This document shows, piece by piece, positions 1 through 6,950 of a DNA stretch of 7,403 bases. The translations under genes and the position numbers were made by a program. Under the pieces are notes generated by a model. It ran no database searches. It was given only the letters and a program-made list of their open reading frames with translations, and was not told the origin of the DNA. The stretch lies in contig JAHDIA010000298.1 in assembly GCA_020631035.1 (NCBI GenBank), forward strand, positions 1 to 7,403, written 5' to 3'. The DNA is from Chitinophagales bacterium (lineage in GTDB: Bacteria > Bacteroidota > Bacteroidia > Chitinophagales > UBA2359). How positions within the stretch are numbered: the stretch's first letter is position 1; each line of letters starts with the position of its first letter.

Positions 1-77
1 AGAACAAAAATCTACTACCCAAAATACATATTTACTTATTTTACACAGTACTTAACAGTTGAGAAAAAAATTATTTT

Positions 78-1190
78 TCAATTTATCTCAATTTCAAAAT
101 GTTTAAAATCAAGCGAAAGTTTGTCCAAAATATCGCCTAAACGGTTGGTATGAGTATCTGTAACAAAAATCTGTCCGAAATTTTCGCCAGTTACCAATTT
201 TAATAGATGTTCAATTCTTTCGCCATCTAATTTATCAAAAATATCGTCCAATAACAAGAGAGGTTGCTGATTGGTTTTTTGTGCCAATAACTGATAAATT
301 GCCAATTTTAAAGCAATCAAAAAGGATTTTTGCTGACCTTGAGAACCCAATTGCTTGAGTTCAAAGGATTTGATCTCAAATAAAAGGTCATCTTTGTGTA
401 TTCCCACAGTTGTTCGCTGCATAATGCGATCTTTTTCCCTGCTTTTTTTCAACAAGTTTCCCAGTGTGTTTTGTTCCAATTGGGATTCAAATCGAAAATC
501 CACCAATTCTCGACTACTGGAAATATTCTGATAAAAGCTTTGAAAAATAGGATGCAAATCCTTCAATAATTGTTTGCGTTTTTCAAAAATCTCCTGTCCA
601 AACAGTATCAATTGCTCATCATAGGTTTGAATAAGTGTTTCGTCAAAATACTTTTGGGTGGCAAATTGTTTGAGTAAGGCATTTCGCTGCTTTCTCACCC
701 TTTCATATTGTAGCAAAGCTTCTAAATAGCCCAAATCGTATTGCGAAAGTGTCCCATCTAACAATCTGCGCCTTTCACTACTTCCTCCTTTGACAATTTG
801 CACATCATCTGGCGCAATGAGTACCAAGGGACAAAACCCAATGTGTTCTGTTATTTTTTTGTAGGGTATTTTGTTGCGTTCCATTACCTTCTTGCGTCCC
901 TTCATATAGGCACAACTGATTACATCAACTTGTACATTGCCTTCTCCATCCCCTGCTGAGTTAAAGCCTCCTTCAATGCGAAAAAAGCTTTCACCATCGA
1001 GTATATTAAGCGGGTCTCGTGCCTGAAAAGCACTCTTACAGAAACACAAATAGTAGACGGCATCCAATAAATTGGTTTTACCCGCACCATTCAAGCCTGT
1101 AATCACGTTTAAATCAGGATGAAAGTCCACTTGATAGCTAGGATAGTTCTTGAAGTTCGTTAAAATAAGTTTTGATAAATACAATGGCAT
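78..1190 (-). CDS. recF: DNA replication and repair protein RecF
   Basis: RecF is a cytoplasmic SMC-like ATPase that helps load RecA at single-strand gaps through the RecFOR pathway. The 370-residue product has the usual family length and all the expected motifs: N-terminal strand LSKLILTNFKNY, Walker A GLNGAGKTN (residues 32-40), ABC signature LGSQGQQKS (281-289), Walker B LLLLDDIFDKLD (311-322) and the H-loop region TDTH (344-347). The central part (about 150-260) is the coiled-coil arm. The start ATG (complement of 1188-1190) gives the standard RecF N-terminus. It is divergent from pdhA with 75 bp between the two starts; I could not find a convincing TAnnTTTG promoter on this strand. Only 77 bp follow the stop and no strong terminator is seen there. 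Identification is essentially certain from the motif set. Confidence 0.97.
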   Translation of the reverse strand: MPLYLSKLILTNFKNYPSYQVDFHPDLNVITGLNGAGKTNLLDAVYYLCFCKSAFQARDPLNILDGESFFRIEGGFNSAGDGEGNVQVDVISCAYMKGRKKVMERNKIPYKKITEHIGFCPLVLIAPDDVQIVKGGSSERRRLLDGTLSQYDLGYLEALLQYERVRKQRNALLKQFATQKYFDETLIQTYDEQLILFGQEIFEKRKQLLKDLHPIFQSFYQNISSSRELVDFRFESQLEQNTLGNLLKKSREKDRIMQRTTVGIHKDDLLFEIKSFELKQLGSQGQQKSFLIALKLAIYQLLAQKTNQQPLLLLDDIFDKLDGERIEHLLKLVTGENFGQIFVTDTHTNRLGDILDKLSLDFKHFEIEIN

Positions 1191-1206
1191 TATATTAGCT
1201 CTACAA

Positions 1207-1239
1207 TTGGTATAAAGTCGAATATTTTCAGTATTTTTG
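1207..1239 (+). promoter_or_regulatory. Bacteroidota-type promoter for pdhA
   Basis: TATTTTTG at 1232-1239 matches the Bacteroidota -7 element TAnnTTTG exactly. A TTG at 1207-1209 lies 22 nt upstream and can serve as the -33 element. Transcription would start near 1244-1247, giving a leader of about 20 nt before the pdhA ATG at 1266. The leader is A/T-rich with no Shine-Dalgarno sequence, as is usual in the phylum. The match is by eye and no transcript data support it. Confidence 0.6.
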
Positions 1240-1265
1240 CGAAAATTTTTGTTTAAAAATTAGAT

Positions 1266-2312
1266 ATGAGTTCTGTTAAAGCTCCAAAACAAGTCAAAAA
1301 AACAACAAAAAAGAAGCCTGCGGCCAAAAAGATCACCAAATCTATGTATTTGGAATGGTTTGAGTCTATGCTTTTGCAGAGACGCTTTGAGGAAAAGGCT
1401 GGAATGTTGTATGGACAACAAAAAATTAGAGGTTTTCTTCACTTGTACATTGGGCAAGAAGCTGTCTCCACAGGGATTGTTGCCGCATTGCAAGATGAGG
1501 ACAAGATTATGACCGCTTATAGAGATCACGGATTTGCCCTTGCAAGAGGAATTACCGCCAATGCTTGTATGGCAGAGTTGTTTGGCAAAAAAACGGGCTG
1601 TTCTAAGGGGAAAGGTGGTTCTATGCACTTTTTTTCCAAGGAACACAACTTTGTAGGAGGTCACGGTATTGTAGGTGCCCAAATTCCAATGGGAGCAGGT
1701 TTGGCATTTGCCGAAAAATACAACAAGACAGGCAATGTAGCCGTATGTCTCTTTGGTGATGGGGCTGCTAGACAAGGAGCTTTACATGAAACCTTTAATA
1801 TGGCAATGACTTGGAAGTTACCAGTCGTTTTTGTTTGTGAAAACAACCATTATGCAATGGGTACTTCGGTTGAACGTACTTCTAATGTTCAAGATATTTT
1901 CACTCTTGCCGAAGCCTATGATATGCCGAGTGCCCCTATAGATGGCATGGATTGTGAGGCTATGTTCAAGGCCATATATGAAGCAGCAGAATGGGCTAGA
2001 GGTGGCAATGGACCTTATTTTATTGAGGCCAAAACATACCGTTACAAAGGACACTCTATGTCTGACCCTCAAAAATATCGCACAAAAAATGAGGTAGCAG
2101 AATACAAAGATCAAGATCCTATTGAACAAGTCAAAGCCACCATTGTAAAAAAGAAATATGCTTCAAGTAAATGGTTTGAAGAAATTGAAGCTAAAATAAA
2201 GACAATTGTTGATGAGTCTGTTAAATTTGCAGAGGAATCACCTTATCCGACAGCGGATGAATTATTTGAGGATGTTTACATCCAAGCAGATTATCCCTAT
2301 ATCAAAGATTAA
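1266..2312 (+). CDS. pdhA: Pyruvate dehydrogenase E1 component, alpha subunit
   Basis: This is the thiamine-diphosphate-binding alpha subunit of the E1 part of pyruvate dehydrogenase, which decarboxylates pyruvate and hands the acetyl group to the E2 lipoyl domain. Visible features are the E1-alpha opening RGFLHLYIGQEA (about 55-66), YRDHG (85-89), GKGGSMHFF (115-123), the ThDP motif beginning GDG (164-166) and ending at NN (193-194), and the YRYKGHSMSDP loop (258-268) that contacts the cofactor. Length (348) is near the family norm once an unusual lysine-rich N-terminal extension is set aside: 9 of the first 22 residues are lysine, before the conserved domain begins at about ITKSMYLEWFE. No E1-beta or E2 gene is adjacent, so the partners must be elsewhere. 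A branched-chain 2-oxoacid dehydrogenase alpha subunit is a less likely alternative. A promoter match lies just upstream. Confidence 0.93.
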   Translation: MSSVKAPKQVKKTTKKKPAAKKITKSMYLEWFESMLLQRRFEEKAGMLYGQQKIRGFLHLYIGQEAVSTGIVAALQDEDKIMTAYRDHGFALARGITANACMAELFGKKTGCSKGKGGSMHFFSKEHNFVGGHGIVGAQIPMGAGLAFAEKYNKTGNVAVCLFGDGAARQGALHETFNMAMTWKLPVVFVCENNHYAMGTSVERTSNVQDIFTLAEAYDMPSAPIDGMDCEAMFKAIYEAAEWARGGNGPYFIEAKTYRYKGHSMSDPQKYRTKNEVAEYKDQDPIEQVKATIVKKKYASSKWFEEIEAKIKTIVDESVKFAEESPYPTADELFEDVYIQADYPYIKD

Positions 2313-2416
2313 CTTAAACGGGACAATGCTTGAATTCTGTGACAAATTGAACAAAATAAGGTCATAGAGTCTGATTTTTTGTATACATTTAAACCTATTT
2401 GAAAAATTTTGAAAAG

Positions 2417-3232
2417 ATGCCAAAGAGTAAACAACGTAAAAATAGAAAAAAATACACTCCGCCTAAGTCAGAGCAAGAAAGGTTAGAGCTAGAAGAGCAA
2501 GAACGCCTTGAAGAATTAGGTAAAAGTGATTTGGCGGAAGGAACACTCGGTCATACCTTAGAACAAACGTTTTTGGAAAATGAATTTGATGCTGAGGAAT
2601 TTCAAGGTCGTAGCGAAAAGTTCATCAATGACAACAAAGGCATGGTACTTGGAGTACTTGGTATTTGTTTGTTGTTGGCGGCAGCTTACTTCTTCTTTAC
2701 TAGAGTATATGCTCCTGGTCAAGAAACAGAAGCACAAGCTGATCTTTTCCAAGCTCAACAATACTTTGACCGTGACTCTTTTAGATTGGCACTACAAGGA
2801 GATGGCAACTTCCCTGGTTTCTTGGAAATCATAGACAACCACGGTGGGGGAACCAAAGCGGTCAATCTAGCCAACTACTATGCTGGTATCAGCTATCTCA
2901 ATTTGGGCGAATACCAAAACGCCATCAACTACCTTGGCAACTTTCAAAGCGATGACATAATGGTGAGTGGTATGGCTCTTGGTGCTATGGGGGATGCTTA
3001 TATGGAATTGGGAGATGAATCTCAAGGAATCTCTTATTACAAAAAAGCGGCTGCTCGTAACCCCAACGAATTGGTGAGTCCAATCTATTATCTTAAAGCA
3101 GGAATGGCACTAGAAAAATCTGGTGACTTTGCTGGTGCCAAAGATATGTATAGCAGATTAAATGAGTACCCCAACTCTCCATATAGTCAAGATGTTAAAA
3201 AATACTTGGCTAGAGTGGAATCAAAAATCTAA
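2417..3232 (+). CDS. Membrane-anchored tetratricopeptide repeat protein
   Basis: The 271-residue product starts with a very basic stretch (MPKSKQRKNRKK), then an acidic, Glu-rich probable coiled-coil region (about 18-65), a single hydrophobic membrane segment (about 76-95), and a C-terminal domain with TPR-like helix pairs (about 151-180, 189-217 and 224-256; for example YYAGISYLNLGEYQNAI and MGDAYMELGDESQGISYYKKA). The layout resembles YfgM-like anchored TPR proteins: N-terminus in the cytoplasm, TPR domain in the periplasm, probably binding other proteins. The exact partner is unknown. I chose the ATG at 2417 over an in-frame TTG at 2399 because TTG would add only MKNFEK and the ATG follows an A-rich leader. 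It lies 104 nt after pdhA with no terminator between, so readthrough from pdhA is possible. It ends at a strong terminator. Confidence 0.85.
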   Translation: MPKSKQRKNRKKYTPPKSEQERLELEEQERLEELGKSDLAEGTLGHTLEQTFLENEFDAEEFQGRSEKFINDNKGMVLGVLGICLLLAAAYFFFTRVYAPGQETEAQADLFQAQQYFDRDSFRLALQGDGNFPGFLEIIDNHGGGTKAVNLANYYAGISYLNLGEYQNAINYLGNFQSDDIMVSGMALGAMGDAYMELGDESQGISYYKKAAARNPNELVSPIYYLKAGMALEKSGDFAGAKDMYSRLNEYPNSPYSQDVKKYLARVESKI

Positions 3233-3252
3233 ATAAACAAAGACCAACCATC

Positions 3253-3288
3253 AAGCCTATGAAATTGTTGATTTCATAGGCTTTTTTT
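3253..3288 (+). terminator. Rho-independent terminator after the TPR gene
   Basis: AAGCCTATGAAAT (3253-3265) and ATTTCATAGGCTT (3271-3283) form a perfect 13-bp stem around a 5-nt loop, and the T run extends to 3288. It begins 20 nt after the TPR stop codon. There is no A run on the left side, so it should act mainly on the plus strand. The next gene starts 38 nt beyond it and therefore probably has its own promoter, for which I see only weak candidates such as TACTTTTA at 3311-3318. Confidence 0.92.
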
Positions 3289-3326
3289 ATGTTTTTACAC
3301 CATTCTATCATACTTTTAATCCCTAC

Positions 3327-3968
3327 ATGTTTCAGTACAACTTCATAACCATTGATGGCAACACAGGAGCTGGTAAAACAACTCTTGCCGAAATGATTGC
3401 AAAACAATTTGGCGGTCGTTTAATCCTAGAAGATTTTGTTGACAATCCTTTTTTACCTGCCTTTTATGCAGAACCAGACCGCTATGCCTTTCAAACAGAG
3501 TTGTACTTTTTGGTTGATCGCTACCAACAATTAAAAGAAACCCTCGGCAAAATTGATTTATATGGTAAACTCAATATTGCCGACTATATTTTTGTTAAAT
3601 CCCTACTCTACGCCAAGGCAAACCTCAAAGACCAAGAATACCACCTTTTTGAGCGTGTGTTTAATATGGTCTTCAATGACCTTCCCGAACCCGAACTATT
3701 CATTTACATCCACTCCAAAGCCGACCGCTTGGTAGAAAATATTCGCAAAAGAGGACGTGGATTTGAGCAGGTTGTCCGCAAGTCTTATCTACAAACGGTA
3801 GAGGACATTTACTTCGATTATTTTAAAAAACACCAACATCTACGCATCCTGATCATTCCTTCCGACGACATCGACTTTGTTGCCAATCCCAAGCACTATG
3901 AACAAATCATAGATAAGGTAACTCAAAAGTATGAACCAGGCATTCATTATATTGAGATTGAAGATTAA
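3327..3968 (+). CDS. Deoxynucleoside kinase (dNK family)
   Basis: The 213-residue product is a cytoplasmic deoxynucleoside kinase of the nucleotide salvage pathway, transferring phosphate from a nucleoside triphosphate to the 5' hydroxyl of a deoxynucleoside. Walker A is GNTGAGKTT (11-19). The substrate-site segment LEDFVDNPFLPAFY (34-47), FQTELYFLVDRYQQLK (55-70), ADYIFVKSLLYAK (85-97) and the Arg-rich lid IRKRGRGFEQVV (139-150) follow in the family order. Length is typical of the stand-alone enzyme; in some Bacteroidota the domain is fused to a folate-pathway kinase (HPPK), but nothing of that kind precedes it here. The sequence alone does not settle whether it prefers deoxyadenosine, deoxyguanosine or pyrimidines. 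It stands between a terminator and a 281-bp gap, so it is probably a single-gene transcript. Confidence 0.9.
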   Translation: MFQYNFITIDGNTGAGKTTLAEMIAKQFGGRLILEDFVDNPFLPAFYAEPDRYAFQTELYFLVDRYQQLKETLGKIDLYGKLNIADYIFVKSLLYAKANLKDQEYHLFERVFNMVFNDLPEPELFIYIHSKADRLVENIRKRGRGFEQVVRKSYLQTVEDIYFDYFKKHQHLRILIIPSDDIDFVANPKHYEQIIDKVTQKYEPGIHYIEIED

Positions 3969-3974
3969 TAGATG

Positions 3975-4066
3975 ATTGGACGAGTTACGAATTTAGAATT
4001 AATACAATTAACAACGAACAAAAAATATTAAATTATTCGTCATTCTAAATTCTACATTCGTCAATT
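3975..4066. repeat. Imperfect inverted repeat with internal direct repeat
   Basis: The left arm (3975-3999) and right arm (4042-4066) are imperfect reverse complements, with a perfect GAATTTAGAAT / ATTCTAAATTC core and a GACGA / TCGTC outer block separated by 5 unpaired positions. The spacer is about 42 nt and AT-rich. ATTCGTC also occurs twice as a direct repeat (4035-4041 and 4056-4062). It starts a few bases after the kinase stop. There is no T tract, so it is not a standard terminator. It could be an interspersed palindromic element or an mRNA 3'-end stem; a copy-number search in the genome would decide. Confidence 0.55.
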
Positions 4067-4249
4067 GAATTATTGTGCAACGTGTATCTTTCATGGCTAC
4101 GCTTACTCTGGTTAACCAACGCATGTTTGAGGCTGCGTCTTAAAGTGCAACCTCCCGCTCGTCCTACACTTCTAAAGCCAATTAAATTCGGACAAACACT
4201 ATGAAAACAACTGAAAACTCCGTATCTTTCTTCAAATGTTCAATGCGCA
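4067..4249. other. Intergenic segment with GC-richer patch, no gene recognised
   Basis: This is the rest of the gap before the deacetylase gene. From about 4075 to 4175 it is visibly richer in G and C than the flanking intergenic DNA. GTGCAAC occurs twice in direct orientation (4075-4081 and 4145-4151), and TGGTTAACCA (4109-4118) is a perfect palindrome. Only very short reading frames exist: 4093-4143 (16 codons, MATLTLVNQRMFEAAS) and 4201-4281 (26 codons, overlapping the next gene); neither looks like a known protein. No tRNA fold or clear promoter was found. TAAATTCG at 4183-4190 is one base off TAnnTTTG but lacks a partner TTG at the right distance. Confidence 0.4.
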
Positions 4250-5248
4250 ATGTTAAAGAAAATTCTTCAGAAAAGTCATAGAAAAAGTACCGAGCTAAAC
4301 AGGCATTTTCTTTACAGCAGCAAGCTCAAAAAACACCACATTCCCTACAATCAAAAACGCATTCTTTGTTACCACGGACTTGATCTTAAAGGCAATACTC
4401 AAATCAGTAGCAAATTCATCAGCAAAGTTTATTTTGAGCAACAACTGATTTACTTTAAACAACATTTTAATGTTGTAAGCCTATCTGAATACAAAAAACT
4501 TCACCACTCAACTGAGCATCCTTTTAGCATTGCCATCACCTTTGACGATGGTTACAAAAACAATTTCAAATATGTCTTGCCCTTACTAGAAAAATACCAA
4601 ATCCCTGCGACCTTCTTTATCACTGGCATCACCGAATTGGGCTACGATATGCTTTGGGGAGACTTGTTCGATTTGGCGTTTCATACCCAATCAACTCCCT
4701 TTGAATTTGAAGGCGAACACTACAAAAAAAATTTTAGGGGACAATACCTTAGAACAAACGACCAAACTCCGCTCAAACAACTCATTCATTCCTACGATTT
4801 TGCCTTTAAAAAACATTTGGCTAGCCATCTCCCCCCTGGAAGCAATCAATTCAAAAATATGCGCCAATACGATGACTATTGGCAACAAATGAGCAAGTCT
4901 GAAATACAACAACTTGCCCAATCGCCCTACGCTCAAATTGGTGTACACGGTTGGTATCACAACAATCTAGCAAAGGTTTCTATACAAAATGCCCTTGAAG
5001 ATTTAAAACAGTGTAAGACATTCTTAGAAAACACCACCCAACAAAGCATCAATGAACTAGCCTTCCCCTATGGACAATACACCGACGCACTCATTGGTGC
5101 TTGCAAAACAATCGGCTTTCAAACAATGCTCGCACTTGATTATCTAAGCGATTTGAGAGACGATACGCTCTTTGAAAGATTTGGCATGAATCCATTTATT
5201 TCGTGGCAAAACCAACTGCATTACTTACTCAAAGGCAACTACCAATGA
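4250..5248 (+). CDS. Polysaccharide deacetylase family protein (NodB domain, CE4)
   Basis: The 332-residue product has the carbohydrate esterase 4 motifs: CYHGLD (40-45), TFDDGY (97-102) with catalytic-base and metal-ligand aspartates D99 and D100, metal-binding HGWYH (233-237, H233 and H237), and FPYGQY (272-277). Such enzymes remove N- or O-acetyl groups from glycans. The stretch between the first and second metal motifs is long (about 130 residues) and includes MLWGDLFDLA (134-143), an arrangement I associate with deacetylases from surface-polysaccharide loci. There is no signal peptide or membrane segment, so it probably acts in the cytoplasm on a sugar intermediate or lipid-linked glycan. 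The start ATG at 4250 is the only good one after an in-frame stop at 4202-4204. It overlaps the next gene by 4 nt (ATGA), indicating translational coupling. The substrate is unknown. Confidence 0.88.
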   Translation: MLKKILQKSHRKSTELNRHFLYSSKLKKHHIPYNQKRILCYHGLDLKGNTQISSKFISKVYFEQQLIYFKQHFNVVSLSEYKKLHHSTEHPFSIAITFDDGYKNNFKYVLPLLEKYQIPATFFITGITELGYDMLWGDLFDLAFHTQSTPFEFEGEHYKKNFRGQYLRTNDQTPLKQLIHSYDFAFKKHLASHLPPGSNQFKNMRQYDDYWQQMSKSEIQQLAQSPYAQIGVHGWYHNNLAKVSIQNALEDLKQCKTFLENTTQQSINELAFPYGQYTDALIGACKTIGFQTMLALDYLSDLRDDTLFERFGMNPFISWQNQLHYLLKGNYQ

Positions 5249-6189
5249 ATTCCAATAAGGCATATTATTTTGAAAGGCTAAATGAGCAAAACTTCAAACA
5301 CTTTGTAAACTTGTACAACAAAGTCTATCAAAAAAATTATACGCTTGAATTGCTACAACAAAAATACAATACCCAACACATTGTAGAAGGCTACTATCTT
5401 TACATAGCCTTTAGTCATCAATCCAATGAAGCGGTTGCCTCCTTTGGTGCTGTTCCATATTTGTTCAAACACAAGAATAAATCCATACTGGCTGCACAAG
5501 CCTCAGATGCTATGACAACCAAAGAACATAGAGGGAATAGACTATTTAGCACCTTACATCAAAAAGTAGTGGAATTGCTCAAACAAAAGCCATTTCAGTT
5601 CTATTTTGCTTTTCCCAATCAAAACTCTCATCCCATATTTTTAAACAAATTCAATTGGGAAGAACACAATCAGCTCCAACTTTTCCTAATCCCTACATCT
5701 GCACGCATTCCCACTCGTAAAATAGCTTGGAAACTTCCTTACTTAACAGCACTACACAATCAATTTATAGAGCGGATTTTCAAAAAATATGCAATCAATT
5801 TCTCACCAGAAGACCAAGCAGCCAACACCTTTCAAGTTCATAAGAACAAAGCATTTTACCAATACAAAGCCAACAAAATGCACAAGTGCATCCAAATTGA
5901 AGACACCATTTTCTGGATCAAAATCACCAACCACCTACAAATTGGGGATGTTTACATCAAAAATAAAAAACACTTCCCCAATCACTTAAATCAATTATGC
6001 AAATTGGCGGCTAAAATTGGGGTTCCTTCCATAAGTTTCAATTGTAGTTCCAATCATCCTTTAAACGCAACCTTTTCTCAATATTATCCTTCAATTCCCT
6101 CACTTCCTGTTGTGTTTTTGGAACTAAGCCCCAACAACATCCATTACAATAATATACAATTCACTCAAGCAGATATAGACACCTTTTAA
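5245..6189 (+). CDS. GNAT-like N-acyltransferase, probable glycan modification
   Basis: The 314-residue product has a GNAT-type acyltransferase core in its N-terminal half: a strand region VASFGAVPYLF (64-74), then AAQASDAMTTKEHRGNRLFSTLHQKV (83-108), where HRGNRLF (95-101) corresponds to the acyl-CoA pyrophosphate-binding motif (R/Q-x-x-G-x-G/A-like, here R96-G97-N98-R99-L100-F101) and its helix. FYFAFPNQNSHPIFLNKFNW (119-138) fits the following strand and helix. The C-terminal half (about 150-314) is less familiar and may be a degenerate second acyltransferase-like lobe, as in FemAB-type proteins. The ATG at 5245 overlaps the deacetylase stop as ATGA; an in-frame GTG at 5203 would give a 42-nt longer overlap and is less likely. 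Context suggests it acylates an amino group exposed by the upstream deacetylase, but this is inference. No membrane segment is seen. Confidence 0.72.
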   Translation: MNSNKAYYFERLNEQNFKHFVNLYNKVYQKNYTLELLQQKYNTQHIVEGYYLYIAFSHQSNEAVASFGAVPYLFKHKNKSILAAQASDAMTTKEHRGNRLFSTLHQKVVELLKQKPFQFYFAFPNQNSHPIFLNKFNWEEHNQLQLFLIPTSARIPTRKIAWKLPYLTALHNQFIERIFKKYAINFSPEDQAANTFQVHKNKAFYQYKANKMHKCIQIEDTIFWIKITNHLQIGDVYIKNKKHFPNHLNQLCKLAAKIGVPSISFNCSSNHPLNATFSQYYPSIPSLPVVFLELSPNNIHYNNIQFTQADIDTF

Positions 6190-6232
6190 AGCAAAAAGAA
6201 ATAATTATCTTCATCTAATAAAAACCCAAACT

Positions 6233-6940
6233 ATGTCCAAAAAAAGATTAATTGTTCTAACAGGAGCAGGCATCAGTGCCGAAAGTGGCATTCAGACATT
6301 TAGAGGCAGCGATGGCCTATGGGAAGGTCACGACATTATGGAAGTAGCCTCACCCGAAGGCTGGGCAGCCAATCCAGAATTGGTACTCAACTTTTACAAC
6401 CTAAGACGCAAACAGTTAGAAACGGTCGAACCCAATGCCGCTCATTACGGCTTAAAAGAATTGGAAGAATACTTTGATGTGACTGTTATCACCCAAAATG
6501 TAGACAATTTACACGAACGGGCTGGTTCTAGTAGAATTGCACACTTACATGGCGAATTGACCAAAGTACGCTGCACCTGCACCACCCAACACGGAGCTGG
6601 AGGCGACATTGCATACCAGAACGTCAAAATGGGTCATATATGCGAAAAAGGCTCCCAAATGCGTCCTGACATCGTCTGGTTTGGAGAAGATGTGCCTATG
6701 ATGCGCCAAGCCAGTCTGGTTTGTGAGCTAGCAGATCTTATGGTCATCATTGGTACTTCGCTTGAAGTATACCCTGCGGCAGCATTGATGTACTTTGTAC
6801 CACCCTATACCCCACTCTTTTTGGTCGATCCCAATATCCCACCAATCTCCGATTATAAGGGACCAATAAAAACTTATGCTGAAAAAGCGACCACGGGCGT
6901 AGCCAAATTGAAGAAGGACTTAATTAAAGAATATACATAA
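6233..6940 (+). CDS. cobB: Sir2-family NAD-dependent protein deacylase (sirtuin)
   Basis: The 235-residue product removes acyl groups from protein lysines using NAD+, giving nicotinamide and O-acyl-ADP-ribose. NAD-binding GAGISAESGIQTFRG (11-25), QNVDNLH (88-94), catalytic H106 in HLHG (104-107), FGE (150-152) and GTSLEVYPA (174-182) are all present. Y55 and R58 in FYNLRR match the Tyr-x-x-Arg pair that in SIRT5 and CobB binds succinyl or malonyl lysine, so desuccinylase activity is likely. The zinc module is degenerate: only C114, C116 and C137 occur where two Cys-x-x-Cys pairs are usual, and the second pair is replaced by CEKGSQMRP; related Bacteroidota sirtuins also lack the full set. It starts 43 nt after the acyltransferase with no terminator between, so it may share that transcript. 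The leader AAAACCCAAACT before the ATG is A-rich. Confidence 0.93.
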   Translation: MSKKRLIVLTGAGISAESGIQTFRGSDGLWEGHDIMEVASPEGWAANPELVLNFYNLRRKQLETVEPNAAHYGLKELEEYFDVTVITQNVDNLHERAGSSRIAHLHGELTKVRCTCTTQHGAGGDIAYQNVKMGHICEKGSQMRPDIVWFGEDVPMMRQASLVCELADLMVIIGTSLEVYPAAALMYFVPPYTPLFLVDPNIPPISDYKGPIKTYAEKATTGVAKLKKDLIKEYT

Positions 6941-6950
6941 TATCTGATAT

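Noticed and set aside
59..91. Terminator for recF
   Set aside because: TTGAGA (59-64) and TCTCAA (86-91) pair but overlap the end of the coding region, the rest of the stem is AT-only with mismatches, and the T run lies within the structure and not after it.
1260..1775. 171-codon reading frame on the minus strand inside pdhA
   Set aside because: It lies entirely opposite a strongly supported gene, its protein is Cys- and Phe-rich with no recognisable motif, and it would overlap the pdhA promoter region.
2384..2391. Promoter (TACATTTA) for the TPR gene
   Set aside because: One base off TAnnTTTG and no TTG at about 19-23 nt upstream; the nearest is 34 nt away.
4093..4143. 16-codon frame (MATLTLVNQRMFEAAS)
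   Set aside because: Too short to judge, no leader or family signal; treated as part of the GC-richer intergenic patch.
4075..4175. Possible tRNA or structured RNA gene
   Set aside because: No T-loop-like GGTTCRANNCC sequence or acceptor-stem pairing found on either strand by eye.
4201..4281. 26-codon frame starting MKTTENSVSFF just before the deacetylase
   Set aside because: It overlaps the deacetylase start in another frame, is very short and shows no family resemblance; a chance frame is more likely, though a leader peptide cannot be excluded.
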